A stretch of 64,000 bases of DNA from assembly GCA_937139495.1 (NCBI GenBank), contig CAKZQC010000001.1:1-64000 (forward strand), given 5' to 3'. A program made the translations under genes and the position numbers. A model generated the notes under the pieces. The model made no database searches and was not told the DNA's origin. It saw nothing but the letters and a program-made list of their open reading frames with translations. Positions 27,188 to 40,199 of the stretch are shown in pieces. Each line of letters begins with the position of its first letter. Position 1 is the first letter of the stretch. The DNA comes from an uncultured Saprospiraceae bacterium. Its GTDB lineage: Bacteria > Bacteroidota > Bacteroidia > Chitinophagales > Saprospiraceae.

Positions 27188-27943
27188 AATAGGTTGTGGT
27201 TCTATGTAGGGATATTCAATGTCCATCAAGTAAAGTCCTTGCGCAGGGGCAGAAAGTGCTTTCTGTAAAGGTTGCTTTTGCTCCAAGGCTTGCCGAATTG
27301 TTTCTAGCTCAATACGCCCTTTGCCTACATTGAGGCACATGCCTACAATCAGCCGAATCATACCACGCAAGAATCGGTTGGCAGTGACTCTATAAACAAG
27401 TTGTTGCTCTTTTGCATCATAGTGCCATTCGGATACTCGCAGGTCACACAAAGTGGTTTTGGCAGATGATTTGGTTTTGCAAAAGGTGTTAAAATCTTGA
27501 AAGTCCAGTAACAATTTGGCAGCAGCCTGCATCAAGTCTATATTTAGTTGTTGACTATAGGTGCAAAAATAAGCACTTTCTTGACGAAGAGGATTATAAA
27601 CTACATCAACATAATACTCATAACTCCTAGAGCTCGCGTCAAACCGTGCATGGGCAGTAGGTGGCACTTTGTGCAAGTTATATATCACCACTTCTTTACC
27701 TAATATGGCATTGAGGTGATACACCATTTTTTCTCCTAACTCTTGCTCCGAATCGAAATGAGCAAAATACTGCTTGGCGTGTACGCCAGCATCTGTTCTG
27801 CCACAACCAACTATTGGTGTGGGCTGCTTCAGTAGCACACCTAAGGCATTTTGTACGCACTCTTGCACGGTATATCCATTAAGTTGTATCTGATAGCCAC
27901 TGAATCGGGTTCCATTATAAGCAAATTCTATAAAGTAGCGCAT
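27167..27943 (-). CDS. truA: tRNA pseudouridine(38-40) synthase TruA
   Basis: The product has 258 residues, normal for TruA. The catalytic motif GCGRTDAGVHA contains the nucleophile Asp51. Other family blocks are FEFAYNGTRFSGYQ at the start (first residues YFIEFAYNG), ARFDASSRSYEYYV, and FLRGMIRLIVGMCLNVGKG near the C-terminus. It makes pseudouridine at positions 38-40 of tRNA anticodon arms. The gene overlaps the convergent hydrolase by 21 bases and has no visible operon partner. No convincing -7 element was found close upstream. Confidence 0.95.
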   Translation of the reverse strand: MRYFIEFAYNGTRFSGYQIQLNGYTVQECVQNALGVLLKQPTPIVGCGRTDAGVHAKQYFAHFDSEQELGEKMVYHLNAILGKEVVIYNLHKVPPTAHARFDASSRSYEYYVDVVYNPLRQESAYFCTYSQQLNIDLMQAAAKLLLDFQDFNTFCKTKSSAKTTLCDLRVSEWHYDAKEQQLVYRVTANRFLRGMIRLIVGMCLNVGKGRIELETIRQALEQKQPLQKALSAPAQGLYLMDIEYPYIEPQPILFDQLL

Positions 27944-28261
27944 GTTAAATGGTCTATTTTTATATAGATTGGTTTTTTAAATAAATTTACTGAAGATGAG
28001 ATTAGGTTAATTATGTTAAATATTGTATGTTTAAGAACATAAATGTACGGATATTTATTTACAGCATGTTTGAGGTCGGAATGTAAATTATAATTATAGT
28101 CTTTTATTTGCTTCTAGATTAGTAACAAAGCCTTTGTAAGGTATTCTATATCAGGTGTATGTAATATGTAGTAATGAAAATTGCTAATATTAGTCACTTC
28201 TCAACAAAAGTAACATTAACGCTTCACTACACAATAATTTTTAATTAAATAAAACAAAAAA
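27944..28261. other. Intergenic region between truA and the first giant gene
   Basis: Strongly AT-rich, divergent spacer of 318 bases. No gene, tRNA or clear hairpin seen. A one-mismatch -7 element (TTTATTTG, 28103-28110) faces the giant gene, and an A-rich stretch (AAATAAAACAAAAAA) directly precedes its ATG, as usual for ribosome entry in Bacteroidota. Confidence 0.5.
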
Positions 28262-31200
28262 ATGAAGGCAACCCTACACTATTTTTTCAGAACGTGCCTA
28301 TTATCACTACTAATGTGCAGTATTTTCGCATCTCAAACACTGCAAGCCGAGGGAACGAGGCAAGTAATGCCGAATAATACTAATGGGACGGCATTGCATG
28401 TTTACCCAGATTTTGAATCTGGCACTTATCCTAATGCAGCGGATGAAAATAAAGTTAAAATTACAATTCTAGATAATGCAATAGAAAATATTTATTTTGG
28501 ATTGAATCCACGTACAAGAAGTCCTGCACTAGGAGTTCCTACAGATATTTTTTATCGAATAATAGACCCTACAGGTACTGTAGTCGTTGGTATAACACCA
28601 ATGCCGACAGCAGGAGCTGGGTTTATCCCCAATTATGCTCAAGCAGTAGCTGGTCCTAATATTGGTGGGGCTACTCCAGGAGGATATGTCCCTATTTTAT
28701 TCGATCCATTATTGAATGGTGATTATGTGATAGAACTGTATAGAAGTAGCAATGCAGCAGGTACAGCAGTTGATCTGACAGCTGATGGAGAAATATTTTT
28801 CCCATTTTTTGATTTTACAGTCGCAGAAACTAACAATACACAATATGAAGGTAGACTAAATTGTCAAAGATGGAGTTTTATAACTTATGATCCACTAGAT
28901 GCTAACTACACACCTGGGATTGGTAGTTCTTTTGAAGGGGATTATTACGCTTATACAGCAGATAGTTCTATTCTTAGAGTTAACTTTGAGACAGGATTTC
29001 GCCCTTTTGGTTACACTTTGGCGATGAATAAATATGGTGTCAATAATACTGGAAATTTTGCAATAGATCGTATCTCTCAATATACAGGTCAGGGGTCTCC
29101 TTCCTTTTTAGGAGGATATCGGGTGTTTTTGAGTAGTCCTGATATCAATGCTTTTACACCCTCTGTAGCTTCTGGAGCACCTGTAATACCAAGTGAGGTG
29201 TATGGTTGTCCAGGGGATTACCTCATTCCTTTCTTCACACCTAATTCTGGTGACGTAGCCATATTGCTTGATCTTAATGGAGTCACAGGCTATCAAGCAG
29301 GTACAGAAGATATTGTTTTAGAAGAATTTGATGTACCTGTTGGCAACAATGTTATACGGTGGGATGGATTAGATGGATTGGGTAATCCTGTATTAGGTAA
29401 TGTAGCTATAGCAATTACAGCGACCTTATTTAGAGGGAGAACGAATGTTCCTATGCACGATGCAGAATTGAATATAAATGGACTCTCTGTAACTTCTATT
29501 AGCCCTAGTCTAGGTGCTCGTGTGCTTTATTGGGATGATTCGCAATTAGCTAGTGTTGGAGTGTGTGATGCCACTGTTGCGAATATACAAAATAGTAACG
29601 TGACAGGTACTGGAGTAGCAACAATTAACTTACTAGAGGGACAGCTTGGACCAACACACTCATGGAATGGTACAGCTAACTTCACCAGCCCTTCGCCTGC
29701 TGGAGCAGGAGGTAGTGGTACAGCAACACTTTGTGATGATTTCGGTAATGCAAGAGCAATTAATACTTGGTTTTATGCCTATGATGTATCTTCTGTCCCA
29801 ACTACCAGAACAACACCTTCTTGTGATACAGATGGAGATGGCATTGCAAATGATATTGATATAGATGATGATAACGATGGTATTCCTGATTTGGAAGAAC
29901 ATGACGAAGACCCGTTGTTGGACCAAGATGGAGATGGTATCCCCAATTATCTTGATCCTGATTATAATGGATTTATAGATAAAAATTTAGATGGAGTTCA
30001 TGATATTTTTGATGCGGACTTAGATGGTATTATCAATTCGTTTGATTTAGATTCTGATAATGATGGTATCTCAGATATAGTGGAAGCGGGAGGAGTTGAC
30101 ACGGATGGAAATGGTCTTATTGATGGTCTCGCTGATACAGATAGTGATGGTTTGATTGATTTATACGATGATCAGTTTACCTACCCAATTACGATACCTA
30201 TTAGCTCCAAAACAGCGACGACAACATCTCCAGACGATTGTCAGACGACTAATGGACCAGCACATAATATTGTATTTAATGTACTGACTACAGATACAGA
30301 TAACAATGTTACCTTTACATTCGACTTGCAAGGAGATTATGGTGATGAAACAATTGAAAGCTTTTCACTTACAGGAGAAGGTGGTCAGATATTAGGTGCT
30401 GAAATTACGAGATTAAATTCTAATAATCCAGCATATGTAGATTGTGATCCACCTATGAGTTTTACGGTTATCATTCCTCAGGAAAACTGGAATTTATGGA
30501 ATGATGATGGTGTTGTTAATATTACATTACAAGCTAATAATGCGGTTAACTTTTGTACCAACCGTTCTTGTATATCTAACACACAGGCGAGTTATACTTA
30601 TCCAACTCAGAGCTGTGAACAAGAGGCTGCCCCTTCGCATGCTTTTAACTCAAATTCAGGTACGGTAGATGTTACTACTGATGTTACGTTATCTTTCGGG
30701 TTGATGGGAGATTATGGAGCTAACACGCAAACATTTACCCTTACAGGTGAAGGTGGAACGGCTATTGGAGGTACGTTCAACAGGACTAATTCTGATAATC
30801 CTACTTATACTAGTTGTGGTCTCACACCGATGCAATTTACAGTAACTATCCCTCAAGCAGATTGGAATCTATGGAATGATGATGGAATTGTTAATATTGT
30901 CTTACAAGCTAACAATAATGTAGCTCCAGTTTGTGGTGGATTCTCTTCTTGTATTGGCAGAATTGCTGCATTTACACCTACTGCTACATTGGGAACGGCG
31001 ATTAGCAATGGAGATAATGACCAAGATAATATACCTAACTTTTTAGATAGAGATTCAGATAATGATGGTATTCCAGATGTAGTAGAGATAGGCGGTACTG
31101 ACCAAAATGGAGATGGTGTTGCCGACAATTATGCAGACGTTGATCGTGATGGTTGGAATGATGTAGTCGATGGTGAAAGCTGTACTAGAACTATTGTTAA

Positions 31201-34200
31201 TGGTACCTTCGTAGCAGGTTCTTCTGTTGGTATCGTAGACGGTGCTTCTGCAAGCGGTTCTGCTGATGGTGCTTTTGCTCAAATATATGATCTAGTAGAT
31301 TTGTTAGTCGTAGATTTAGGACAAGTATTCCCAGCAGGAAGAAATTATACGATTACTTGGAGAAGAAAGAATTCTTATGCTTTCGGACCTGTAGCCGATA
31401 TGATTGTAGAAGAATCAGCAGACAACCTGGTGTATAACACCAATCCTAATAATCCTGCTACTACTTCCAATACTACTTTCATCAACACAACATTAAACAC
31501 ACAAGTACCAACAAGATTCTTGCGCTTCAGAACCGCAACAGCTACCAATGATGATGTTGATTTTGATGCCGTAGCAATCACGAGTTTTAATTGTGTTACC
31601 AATGGTACACCGCTAATCGTGACAGGAGCTGATGGCAACAGTGACGGTATTCCAGATAGTTACCCAACAGGTAACACCGATAACGACCTTATTTTAGATT
31701 ACTTGGACTTAGATGCCGATAATGATGGTATTCCAGATGTAGTAGAAGCAGGTGGGACGGATGTGAATGGAGACGGACGTGCCGATAATTATATTGACAA
31801 TGATAACGATGGTTTCAATGATGTAGTAGATGGTGATCCCACCAATGCCTTGGTAGTAGGTACCGATACCGATGGTGCCAATAGTGCTAATGCAACTACC
31901 AAAACTGGAGCCGATACTGATAATGATGGTAATCCAAACAGTTACCCTAACGACGATAATGACGGAGATGGACGTCTTAATCATTTGGACCTAGATTCCG
32001 ATAACGATGGTATCCCTGATGTGGTCGAAATAGGAGGAACCGATGAAAATGGAGACGGTATCGCTGACAATTATCTAGATGATGATAATGATGGATTCAA
32101 CGACGTAGTAGATGGCGACCCAACCAATACGTTGGCGGTAAGCGATGATTCTAATGGAGCTAATACAGCTAATGCACAAGTAAGAACAGGAGCCGATACT
32201 AACAACGATGGTACTCCTGATAGCTATCTTGCAGAAGATAATGCCGATGGAGATGCTCTATTGAACTATTTAGACTTAGATTCTGATAACGATGGAATAG
32301 CAGATGTAGTAGAAGCGGGTGGCGTAGATGCCAACGGAGATGGACGTGCTGATAACTATAGCGATGGCGATGGAGACGGATTCAACGACGTAGTCGATGG
32401 TGACCCAACCAATGCGTTGGCGTTAGCAGACGACTCCAATGGAGCGAATGCCGCTAATGCAACTACAAAAACTGGAGCCGATACAAATGGCGACGGCGAG
32501 CCAAATAGCTACCCAGAAGATGACTTGGATGGTGATGGTATTCGTAATCAGGTTGATTTGGATGCCGATGATGATGGTATCTTAGATGTAGTAGAAGCAG
32601 GTGGCATAGATGCCAATAGAGATGGACAAGAAGACAATTATACTGATGGTGACGGAGATGGATTCAACGACGTAGTCGATGGTGACCCAACCAACGTACT
32701 AGCAGTAGCTGATGATTCTAATGGAGCAAATGCAGCGAACGCAACAACACTTACAGGAGCCGATACAAACGGAGATGGTGAGCCAAATAGCTTACCAAAT
32801 GATAATTTTGACGGTGATAACAATTATAACTTCTTGGATATTGACGCCGATAACGATGGTATTGTTGACAATACGGAAGGTCAACCAACGATTGGTTATG
32901 TAGCACCCAGCAATGTAGATGCAGATGGTGACGGTATTGATGATGCTTATGATAATGACGATGCCATTTTTGGTAGTGCAGGATCAGGTATTGTACCAGA
33001 AAATACAGATTTAGCCGATAATGCCGATTATTTGGATTTAGATACCGATAACGATGGCGAATTAGATGCTGTTGAAGGACACGATACGAATGGCGACGGA
33101 GTTGTCAATGGAGCAGATGCACCAATTGTAGCGAATACAGGCCTAGCAGGTGGAACGGCAGATGTAGATGGTGACGGATTGCTAGACGGATATGACAACA
33201 ATACGGCTAGTACAGATGCAACTAATACAGGTTTGAACCCAAACAGTCATCCAAATGCAGACGGACAGACAGCAGAAAGAGATTGGAGAGAGAAATTGTT
33301 GAACTTAGATCAAGACAACGACGGTATTCCAGATATTGTAGAAGCATATAGCGGTGATACCGACAATGACGGAACACCAGATTACGAAGATGCAGACTTC
33401 TGTGCAGCTAATTTCCAAGGAGTTAATGGTTGGGATTGTGGTATAGATGGACTACCTGACCCAGATGGCGATTTGGACGGAGATGGAATCAAAAATTTCC
33501 AAGATGTTGACTTTCCTACTTGTGGTGGAATTGTGAATGGTGTATGTATTACTTTTGATGCTGATGCTGATGGCATAGCCAATCACTTGGATTTAGATGC
33601 CGACAATGATGGTATTCCAGATGTGGTCGAAGCAGGCGGAACCGATACCGATGGTGATGGTATTCTTGACGATGTCACTGATACAGATGGCGACGGAATT
33701 GCAGATATTGTAGATAATGATGACACTGATGGTCCTCAAGGAACAACTCCTTGTAGCCCACAGGTAAGTTGTTTGCAAAATAACTCTACATCTATCTTAT
33801 TTGACACCAATAATGATGGTGCCACGGACAAAGACAATGATACGGACAATGATGGTATATTAGACCACTTAGATTTAGATGCAGACAACGATGGTATTCC
33901 AGATGTAGTAGAAGCAGGCGGAACCGATGTAAACGGAGATGGACGAGCCGATAACTATACTGATACCGACAACGATGGTTTCAATGATGTAGTAGATGGT
34001 GATGTTGGTAATGATGGCATAGCTGAAAATACAGCAAATGCACAACAACTAACAGGAGCAGATACAGACAACGATGGAGAGCCAAACAGCTACCCAGAAG
34101 GAGATACTGATAGTGATGGTGTACTAGATCAATATGATTTAGATGCCGACAATGATGGTATTGCCGATGTAGTAGAAGCAGGTGGAACGGATGCCAACGG

Positions 34201-37200
34201 AGACGGACGTGCCGATAACTATGTAGATGCGGACAACGACGGATTCAATGATGTAGTAGATGGTGACCCAACCAATGCTCTAGTAGTAGGAACGGATACA
34301 CCAGGAGCAAACACAGCGAACGCAACGACCCCAACAGGGGCAGATACAGATGGCGATGGTGTACCAAACAGTTATCCAGAAGATGATACTGATAGCGATG
34401 GTATCTTAGATCAATACGATTTAGATTCAGATAATGACGGTATTCCAGATGTAGTAGAAGCTGATGGAACTGACGAAAACGGAGATGGTCGCATTGATAA
34501 TTATATTGATAATGACAATGACGGATTCAATGATGTAGTGGACGGTGACCCAACGAATACGTTGGTAGTAGGAAGCGATATCAACGGAGCTAATACAGCC
34601 AATGCGTTGCAATTGACGAACGAAGATACGGACAACGATGGCGAACCAAATGGCTATCCAGAAGGAGATGCCGACGGCGATGGTATTCTTAATCAATTGG
34701 ATTTAGATTCAGACAACGATGGTATTGCCGATGTAGTCGAAGCCAATGGAGTAGATAGGAACGGAGACGGACGTGCTGACGGATATGTAGATACAGACGG
34801 AGACGGATACAATGACGTTTTAGATGCAGATCCAAACAACACTTTAGCAGTTGGAAACGATGGAGCAGGTATCAATAGTGGTCAATCAATTCAATTGACA
34901 GGACCAGACACCGACGGTGATGGTCGTCCAAATACTTATCCAGAAGACGATACGGATAACGATGGGATACGCAATCAATTAGATTTAGATGCGGATGACG
35001 ATGGTATTTTAGACATTTTGGAAGCAGGCGGAACGGATCTAAACCGAGATGGACAAGAAGACAACTATGTAGATGTAGATGGAGATGGCTTCAATGATAA
35101 TGTTGACGGTGATCCAGACAACTCTTTGGCAACTAGCGATGATAGTCCAGATACCAACTTGGCAAACGTGACTACTATTACAGGAATAGATGCAAACAAT
35201 GACGGAAAGCCCGATAATTATCCAACAGATAATTCGGACAACGACATTTTCTACGACTTCTTGGATATAGATGCGGACAATGATGGTATTGTTGATAATA
35301 CGGAAGCACAAGCAACCTTTGCATTCATTGCCCCAGCAGATTTGGACGATGATAACGATGGTATTGACAATGCGTACGATACTGACAATGCTAACTTTGG
35401 TGGAAATGGTTCAGGCTTGATACCTGAGAATACAGATGGAACTGATAATCCAGATTATATTGATTTGGATACGGACAACGATGGCGAACCAGATACAATC
35501 GAAGGACATGATACGAATGGAGATGGAGTAGTAGATGGCAACGATACGCCATTTTCTAACACAGGTTTACCAGGTTCAAGTCTAGATGTAGACAGAGATG
35601 GTTTACTAGATGGTTATGATAACAATAACCTGAATCCTGATGCAACGAATATTGGCTTGAGTCCAAGCAGACACCCGAATGCAGATGGGCAGACACCAGA
35701 GCGTGACTGGAGAGAAAAATTATTGAACTTAGATCAAGACAACGATGGCACTCCAGATATCGTAGAAGCGTACAGCGGTGATGCCGACAATGACGGAACA
35801 CCAGATTACGAAGATGCAGACTTCTGTGCAGCTAATTTCCAAGGAGTTAATGGTTGGAATTGTGGTACAGATGGACTACCTGATCCAGACGGTGATATGG
35901 ATGGAGATGGTGTTCCTAACTTCCAAGATACTGACTTCCCTAATTGTGGTGGCATTGTAAATGGTGTATGTATTACTTTTGATGGAGATGCCGATGGTAT
36001 TCCGAATCACTTGGACTTAGATGCCGACAACGATGGTATTCCAGATGTAGTAGAGGCAGGTGGAACAGATACCGATGGAGACGGACAAGTCGATGACTTA
36101 ACTGACACCGACGGAGACGGACTAGCAGACATAGTGGATAACAATGATACAGATGGACCAGAAGGTACTACACCTTGTAGCCCACAAACGAGCTGTTTGC
36201 AAAATAGTTCTACTTCAAACTTGTTTGATACCAATAATGATGGTACTACAGATAAAACTAACGATACGGACGGAGATGGAGTTATTGATGCACTTGATTT
36301 AGATGCCGACAATGATGGTATTCCAGATGTAGTAGAAGCAGGAGGAACAGATGAAGACGGAGACGGACGTGCTGACAACTTTGTCGATACAGACAGTGAT
36401 GGTTTCAATGATGTAGTAGATGGCGATGTTGGTAATGACGGCACAGCCGAAAATACAGCTAATGCTCTCCAATTGACAGGAGTCGATATCGACAATGATG
36501 GACAGCCAAACAGCTATCCAGAAGGTGATACTGATGGTGATGGTATTTTAGATCAATTAGACTTAGATGCCGACAACGATGGTATTCCAGATGTAGTAGA
36601 AGCAGGCGGAACCGACATCAACGGAGACGGACGTGCGGATAATTACACTGATGCGGATAATGATGGTTTCAATGACGTAGTAGATGGTGATGTTGGTAAT
36701 GATGGTATAGCTGAAAATACAGCCAATGCCTTGCAGCTAACAGGTCCAGATACAAACAACGATGGTATGCCAGATACTTATCCAAATGATGATTTAGATG
36801 GAGACGGGATCCGTAATCAACTAGATCTAGATGCTGATAATGATGGGATTTTGGATATAGAAGAAGCTGGTGGAACGGATGCGGATAGAGACGGAATTGA
36901 AGATAATTTTGTCGATACGGATAACGATGGTTTCAACGATGCAGTAGATGGTGACCCAACCAATGTCCTAGCAGTAGGAAGTGATGTAGCAGGAGCGAAT
37001 ACCGCCAATGCAACAACACTAACTGGAGAGGATCCTGATAATGATGGAAAACCAAATAGTTATCCAAACGATAACCAAGACGGTGATAACAACCTAAATT
37101 TCTTGGATATAGATGCCGATAACGATGGTATTGTTGATAATACAGAAGGTCAACCTACACTTAACTATATTGCACCAACAGGAGGTGATGCTGATGGTGA

Positions 37201-39700
37201 TGGTATAGATGATGCATACGATAGTGATGATGTAGCCTTTGGTGGTGTTGGCTCAGGTATAGTGCCAGAAAATACAGATGGAACCGATAATCCAGATTAT
37301 TTGGATTTGGATACGGACAACGATGGCGAACCAGATACAATTGAAGGACACGATACGAATGGAGATGGTGTTGTTAATGGAGCAGATGCACCAATAACAG
37401 CTAATACAGGTCTATCGGGAGGAACAGCTGATATAGACGGTGACGGTTTGTTGGACGGTTATGATAATAACACGGCTAGTACTGATGCAACGAATACAGG
37501 CTTGAATCCGAATAGTCATCCAGATGTAGATGTGCCAGCAACACCAGAAAGAGACTGGAGAGAAGGCAATAAGACCTATGCTATCAATGACGTGAATACC
37601 ACACCAGTAGGTGTATCGGTAAACGGACAAGTATTGACGAATGACCTAGATGTAGAAGGTAACACCACATCAGTAACAAGTATCACAGTAGATACAGACG
37701 GTGATGGTGTACCAGAAACAGTAGCAGGAATCAATACTATCGTAACTACTGGGGGAGTAAACGAAGATGGAACACCAAACGGAAGTGCAGGAACAATTGT
37801 ACAGAATGGAGATGGTACCTATACCTTTACGCCAACAGCAGGATTTGTAGGAGAAGTGACTTACAGCTATACTACTTGTGATGATGGAACACCAGTAGCG
37901 TGTGATGTTGCGACAGTAACGATAGATGTAGTACCAAGACCAACGACTACCAACGGAACCGTTATAGCCACACCAGATGTGAACATAACCAACCAAGGGG
38001 TACCGGTAAGTGGTAATGCACTAGCAAATGATACCGATCCTGATGGCGATAATATTATTATCACAGCAGTACAGATAGATACGGACGGCGATGGAGTAGT
38101 AGATGCACCAGTGGCAGTCGATGTATCGACACCAATCGCAGGGAAAGATGCGAATGGTAACCCAGTTACAAACGCTGGTAGCTTGACGCAAAATGGGAAT
38201 GGTACGTATGTGTTCACACCGAATCCAGACTTTATTGGAGTCGTAGAATACATCTATACGGTTTGTGACAACGCAACACCAATCAATTGTAGGGATACAA
38301 AAGTAACAATTGATGTATTGCCAACAACAACAGCTAATAGTACCAATGCAAACGATGATGAAGAGACGGTCGAAAAAGGACAAACCTTAACAGACAATGT
38401 CTTAACAAATGATTCTGATGTAGAAGGAGATAACCAAAACTTAGGAGTAACATTAGTAAGCGGACCGACCAACGGAACGTTAGTATTGAATCCTGATGGT
38501 AGCTATACATACACACCAATAGATCCCAACTTTGTCGGAAACGATGAGTTTGTATATAGTGTGTGCGATGATGGAAGTCCAGTAGCTTGTGATACGGCTA
38601 CAGTCTATGTTACGGTATTAGATGTGAATAGAGATTACAGTGAAGTAGGTCCTTACGGAACAGCCGCTCACAGAGGTCTAACAGATACGAATAGTGACAA
38701 CATACCAGAAGGTACCAACGATATTTGGTTAGGAAACCAAGTGAACTTTGAAGAAGATGTGCAGGCAGTAGATAACTTTGATGATGCAATGAGCGTAGGA
38801 ACAGGAGCAGGAGACTTCCCAGACGAAGCGCTAGCTGGACAGACGTACAATGTAGAAATTGATGTGAATAGTACAGATGCACAAGCTGCAATTAATTACG
38901 GTATGTGGATAGATTGGAACAACGATGGTGTCTATGATGACTTCTTCACAGGAGTAATTGCGACAGCAGGAGGAACAACTCCAAGTACGGCAACAGTAGC
39001 GGTAACAGTTCCCGCTAGTTTCAGTGGAACAACTACGGTAAATGCACGCTTGAGAACAAGCTTAGAAGCTTTTGCAGCAGGAGATGCAGTAGGCACTCGT
39101 ACGAATGGAGAAGTAGAAGACTACGAAGTAGTAGTAGTAGATTTACCAGTAGAATTGTTAAGCTTCACCGCTCGCTTACAAGACAAGAACGTAGGTGTCT
39201 TGGATTGGGTGACGGCAACGGAAATAAACAATGCAGGATTTGAAATAGAACACGCATTGCCAAGTACAGGAGCACCAATCTTCCAGAAGATTGCTTATGT
39301 ACAAGGAGCAGGAACGACAGTAATACAGCAAGCGTACCAACTACAAGTAGCTGATTTGGTGTCAGGAGTACATTACTTCCGCCTCAAGCAGGTGGACTTT
39401 GATGGTACGGCTACTTATTCTGAAGTACGTGCCTTGGTCGTAGAAGAAGTAGAAACGGTGATTACGATGTATCCTAACCCAGCATTGAACCAAACAAGAA
39501 TTGACTTAGGTCAGTTCGTAGATGGTAAAATAAGCGTAGCGGTGTACAATAATATTGGACAACTAGTCATCAACCAAATGGTAGCAGATGTACAATATAT
39601 TGATTTGAATGTAGACAACCTAGCAGCAGCAACTTACTTAGTAAAAGTAACGACTGGTCAAGGTACTAAAACACTCAAATTGATTGTAAGTAGAAACTAA
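28262..39700 (+). CDS. Giant secreted adhesin-like protein A: TSP3 repeats, cadherin-like modules, GEVED domain, T9SS tail
   Basis: The product has 3,812 residues (about 400 kDa, very acidic). Layout: signal peptide 1-30 (ending SQTLQAEG); unique region to about 520; a first Asp-rich stretch; a beta-domain present twice (about 645-783 and 784-907, both with LTGEGG and NLWNDDG); a TSP3 unit; a unique beta-sandwich-like insert (about 970-1120); the long TSP3 array to about 3100; three cadherin-like modules (about 3103-3453, each with a LTNDLD/ANDTD-type linker); a GEVED domain (about 3455-3626, GEVEDYEV at its end); a linker with VELLSFTA; and a T9SS type-A-like tail from about 3731 ([10 protein letters not shown] to LKLIVSRN). 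TSP3 Asp loops (DxDNDGxxD) bind calcium in known proteins, so a calcium-stiffened surface adhesin is inferred. It shares 5.5 kb with the next giant gene. Confidence 0.9.
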   Translation: MKATLHYFFRTCLLSLLMCSIFASQTLQAEGTRQVMPNNTNGTALHVYPDFESGTYPNAADENKVKITILDNAIENIYFGLNPRTRSPALGVPTDIFYRIIDPTGTVVVGITPMPTAGAGFIPNYAQAVAGPNIGGATPGGYVPILFDPLLNGDYVIELYRSSNAAGTAVDLTADGEIFFPFFDFTVAETNNTQYEGRLNCQRWSFITYDPLDANYTPGIGSSFEGDYYAYTADSSILRVNFETGFRPFGYTLAMNKYGVNNTGNFAIDRISQYTGQGSPSFLGGYRVFLSSPDINAFTPSVASGAPVIPSEVYGCPGDYLIPFFTPNSGDVAILLDLNGVTGYQAGTEDIVLEEFDVPVGNNVIRWDGLDGLGNPVLGNVAIAITATLFRGRTNVPMHDAELNINGLSVTSISPSLGARVLYWDDSQLASVGVCDATVANIQNSNVTGTGVATINLLEGQLGPTHSWNGTANFTSPSPAGAGGSGTATLCDDFGNARAINTWFYAYDVSSVPTTRTTPSCDTDGDGIANDIDIDDDNDGIPDLEEHDEDPLLDQDGDGIPNYLDPDYNGFIDKNLDGVHDIFDADLDGIINSFDLDSDNDGISDIVEAGGVDTDGNGLIDGLADTDSDGLIDLYDDQFTYPITIPISSKTATTTSPDDCQTTNGPAHNIVFNVLTTDTDNNVTFTFDLQGDYGDETIESFSLTGEGGQILGAEITRLNSNNPAYVDCDPPMSFTVIIPQENWNLWNDDGVVNITLQANNAVNFCTNRSCISNTQASYTYPTQSCEQEAAPSHAFNSNSGTVDVTTDVTLSFGLMGDYGANTQTFTLTGEGGTAIGGTFNRTNSDNPTYTSCGLTPMQFTVTIPQADWNLWNDDGIVNIVLQANNNVAPVCGGFSSCIGRIAAFTPTATLGTAISNGDNDQDNIPNFLDRDSDNDGIPDVVEIGGTDQNGDGVADNYADVDRDGWNDVVDGESCTRTIVNGTFVAGSSVGIVDGASASGSADGAFAQIYDLVDLLVVDLGQVFPAGRNYTITWRRKNSYAFGPVADMIVEESADNLVYNTNPNNPATTSNTTFINTTLNTQVPTRFLRFRTATATNDDVDFDAVAITSFNCVTNGTPLIVTGADGNSDGIPDSYPTGNTDNDLILDYLDLDADNDGIPDVVEAGGTDVNGDGRADNYIDNDNDGFNDVVDGDPTNALVVGTDTDGANSANATTKTGADTDNDGNPNSYPNDDNDGDGRLNHLDLDSDNDGIPDVVEIGGTDENGDGIADNYLDDDNDGFNDVVDGDPTNTLAVSDDSNGANTANAQVRTGADTNNDGTPDSYLAEDNADGDALLNYLDLDSDNDGIADVVEAGGVDANGDGRADNYSDGDGDGFNDVVDGDPTNALALADDSNGANAANATTKTGADTNGDGEPNSYPEDDLDGDGIRNQVDLDADDDGILDVVEAGGIDANRDGQEDNYTDGDGDGFNDVVDGDPTNVLAVADDSNGANAANATTLTGADTNGDGEPNSLPNDNFDGDNNYNFLDIDADNDGIVDNTEGQPTIGYVAPSNVDADGDGIDDAYDNDDAIFGSAGSGIVPENTDLADNADYLDLDTDNDGELDAVEGHDTNGDGVVNGADAPIVANTGLAGGTADVDGDGLLDGYDNNTASTDATNTGLNPNSHPNADGQTAERDWREKLLNLDQDNDGIPDIVEAYSGDTDNDGTPDYEDADFCAANFQGVNGWDCGIDGLPDPDGDLDGDGIKNFQDVDFPTCGGIVNGVCITFDADADGIANHLDLDADNDGIPDVVEAGGTDTDGDGILDDVTDTDGDGIADIVDNDDTDGPQGTTPCSPQVSCLQNNSTSILFDTNNDGATDKDNDTDNDGILDHLDLDADNDGIPDVVEAGGTDVNGDGRADNYTDTDNDGFNDVVDGDVGNDGIAENTANAQQLTGADTDNDGEPNSYPEGDTDSDGVLDQYDLDADNDGIADVVEAGGTDANGDGRADNYVDADNDGFNDVVDGDPTNALVVGTDTPGANTANATTPTGADTDGDGVPNSYPEDDTDSDGILDQYDLDSDNDGIPDVVEADGTDENGDGRIDNYIDNDNDGFNDVVDGDPTNTLVVGSDINGANTANALQLTNEDTDNDGEPNGYPEGDADGDGILNQLDLDSDNDGIADVVEANGVDRNGDGRADGYVDTDGDGYNDVLDADPNNTLAVGNDGAGINSGQSIQLTGPDTDGDGRPNTYPEDDTDNDGIRNQLDLDADDDGILDILEAGGTDLNRDGQEDNYVDVDGDGFNDNVDGDPDNSLATSDDSPDTNLANVTTITGIDANNDGKPDNYPTDNSDNDIFYDFLDIDADNDGIVDNTEAQATFAFIAPADLDDDNDGIDNAYDTDNANFGGNGSGLIPENTDGTDNPDYIDLDTDNDGEPDTIEGHDTNGDGVVDGNDTPFSNTGLPGSSLDVDRDGLLDGYDNNNLNPDATNIGLSPSRHPNADGQTPERDWREKLLNLDQDNDGTPDIVEAYSGDADNDGTPDYEDADFCAANFQGVNGWNCGTDGLPDPDGDMDGDGVPNFQDTDFPNCGGIVNGVCITFDGDADGIPNHLDLDADNDGIPDVVEAGGTDTDGDGQVDDLTDTDGDGLADIVDNNDTDGPEGTTPCSPQTSCLQNSSTSNLFDTNNDGTTDKTNDTDGDGVIDALDLDADNDGIPDVVEAGGTDEDGDGRADNFVDTDSDGFNDVVDGDVGNDGTAENTANALQLTGVDIDNDGQPNSYPEGDTDGDGILDQLDLDADNDGIPDVVEAGGTDINGDGRADNYTDADNDGFNDVVDGDVGNDGIAENTANALQLTGPDTNNDGMPDTYPNDDLDGDGIRNQLDLDADNDGILDIEEAGGTDADRDGIEDNFVDTDNDGFNDAVDGDPTNVLAVGSDVAGANTANATTLTGEDPDNDGKPNSYPNDNQDGDNNLNFLDIDADNDGIVDNTEGQPTLNYIAPTGGDADGDGIDDAYDSDDVAFGGVGSGIVPENTDGTDNPDYLDLDTDNDGEPDTIEGHDTNGDGVVNGADAPITANTGLSGGTADIDGDGLLDGYDNNTASTDATNTGLNPNSHPDVDVPATPERDWREGNKTYAINDVNTTPVGVSVNGQVLTNDLDVEGNTTSVTSITVDTDGDGVPETVAGINTIVTTGGVNEDGTPNGSAGTIVQNGDGTYTFTPTAGFVGEVTYSYTTCDDGTPVACDVATVTIDVVPRPTTTNGTVIATPDVNITNQGVPVSGNALANDTDPDGDNIIITAVQIDTDGDGVVDAPVAVDVSTPIAGKDANGNPVTNAGSLTQNGNGTYVFTPNPDFIGVVEYIYTVCDNATPINCRDTKVTIDVLPTTTANSTNANDDEETVEKGQTLTDNVLTNDSDVEGDNQNLGVTLVSGPTNGTLVLNPDGSYTYTPIDPNFVGNDEFVYSVCDDGSPVACDTATVYVTVLDVNRDYSEVGPYGTAAHRGLTDTNSDNIPEGTNDIWLGNQVNFEEDVQAVDNFDDAMSVGTGAGDFPDEALAGQTYNVEIDVNSTDAQAAINYGMWIDWNNDGVYDDFFTGVIATAGGTTPSTATVAVTVPASFSGTTTVNARLRTSLEAFAAGDAVGTRTNGEVEDYEVVVVDLPVELLSFTARLQDKNVGVLDWVTATEINNAGFEIEHALPSTGAPIFQKIAYVQGAGTTVIQQAYQLQVADLVSGVHYFRLKQVDFDGTATYSEVRALVVEEVETVITMYPNPALNQTRIDLGQFVDGKISVAVYNNIGQLVINQMVADVQYIDLNVDNLAAATYLVKVTTGQGTKTLKLIVSRN
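31640..37560 (+). repeat. Tandem TSP3-type coding repeat array of giant gene A
   Basis: A basic unit of about 94 codons (282 bases, for example 34139 to 34421) reads [17 protein letters not shown], then [27 protein letters not shown] and NSYPE. Roughly fifteen such units are grouped into larger super-units that end [16 protein letters not shown] and a closing ERDWRE. The super-unit opening at about 33300 ([24 protein letters not shown]) recurs at about 35710. Units differ at many synonymous sites. Confidence 0.9.
33947..39448 (+). repeat. Long direct repeat, copy A (5.5 kb)
   Basis: This matches 49227-54728 at a constant offset of 15,280 bases with no gap. All stretches compared were identical. 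The left edge is a mismatch at 33946 (A versus T) inside a TSP3 unit. The right edge is exactly before the T9SS sorting tail, after the codons for VVEE. Confidence 0.9.
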
Positions 39701-39746
39701 GAAAATACAAATCTTGTATTAGAAAAACACAAGGTAGAAAATAGAT

Positions 39747-39784
39747 GAGCGGCTTTTAGGAGAAATCCTAAAAGCCGCTCTTTT
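39747..39784 (+). terminator. Rho-independent terminator of giant gene A
   Basis: A 15-base stem (GAGCGGCTTTTAGGA with TCCTAAAAGCCGCTC), a GAAA loop and a TTTTG tail lie 46 bases after the stop. Confidence 0.9.
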
Positions 39785-40199
39785 GTTTGAAAGTGTCTAG
39801 TTTTGACCCTTTTTTTGTCATTTAACGTCTGGGAATATCTCTGCACGGTAACAAAAAAAGAGCAAACCTCATGTATGACTAAAATCATTGGCCTCACAGG
39901 TTTTTGGCGTTTATAAAACATGGTAAAGTTATTTTATATAATTATATAAACAATTGATTATTAGTTTGTTATGATTTTATTTTAACGCTAAAAAAAAGAT
40001 AAATAATAATAGTAGGTCTCTTTTTATCTCAAAAAAAATTACCTTTGTGCCACGATTAGGCAAAACTATACTTAACTCATAATATTAATTGGGTTAAAGA
40101 GAATATTATAGTTTGTAGTTGTTTGATTATCAGCCTGTCAAAGGCTACAATGATTTTTGATAATCGAAAAAAAAAGTTTTTTAATTTTTAAGCATAAAT
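39785..40199. other. Intergenic region between the two giant genes
   Basis: 415 bases after the terminator without a gene. AT-rich; it contains the -7 element at 40040-40047, and from about 40090 a leader ending in an A/T-rich tract before the ATG. No strong hairpin or repeat shared with the region before giant gene A was seen. Confidence 0.5.
40040..40047 (+). promoter_or_regulatory. -7 element TACCTTTG for giant gene B
   Basis: Exact TAnnTTTG, 152 bases upstream of the ATG at 40200, followed by GTGCC. The same eleven bases (TACCTTTGTGC, then C) occur before the M61 peptidase gene at 55193. No -33 TTG at usual spacing. Confidence 0.55.

Noticed and set aside
36007..36495. Minus-strand open frame of 162 codons inside the giant gene (and its copy at 51287-51775), plus many similar ones
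   Set aside because: They mirror the Asp/Gly-rich repeat coding strand, giving Ser/Pro/Val-rich low-complexity translations; no start signals or independent features.
31640..37560. Regular repeats considered as a CRISPR array
   Set aside because: The period is about 282 bases, units are continuous coding sequence with synonymous variation, there are no unique short spacers and no cas genes.
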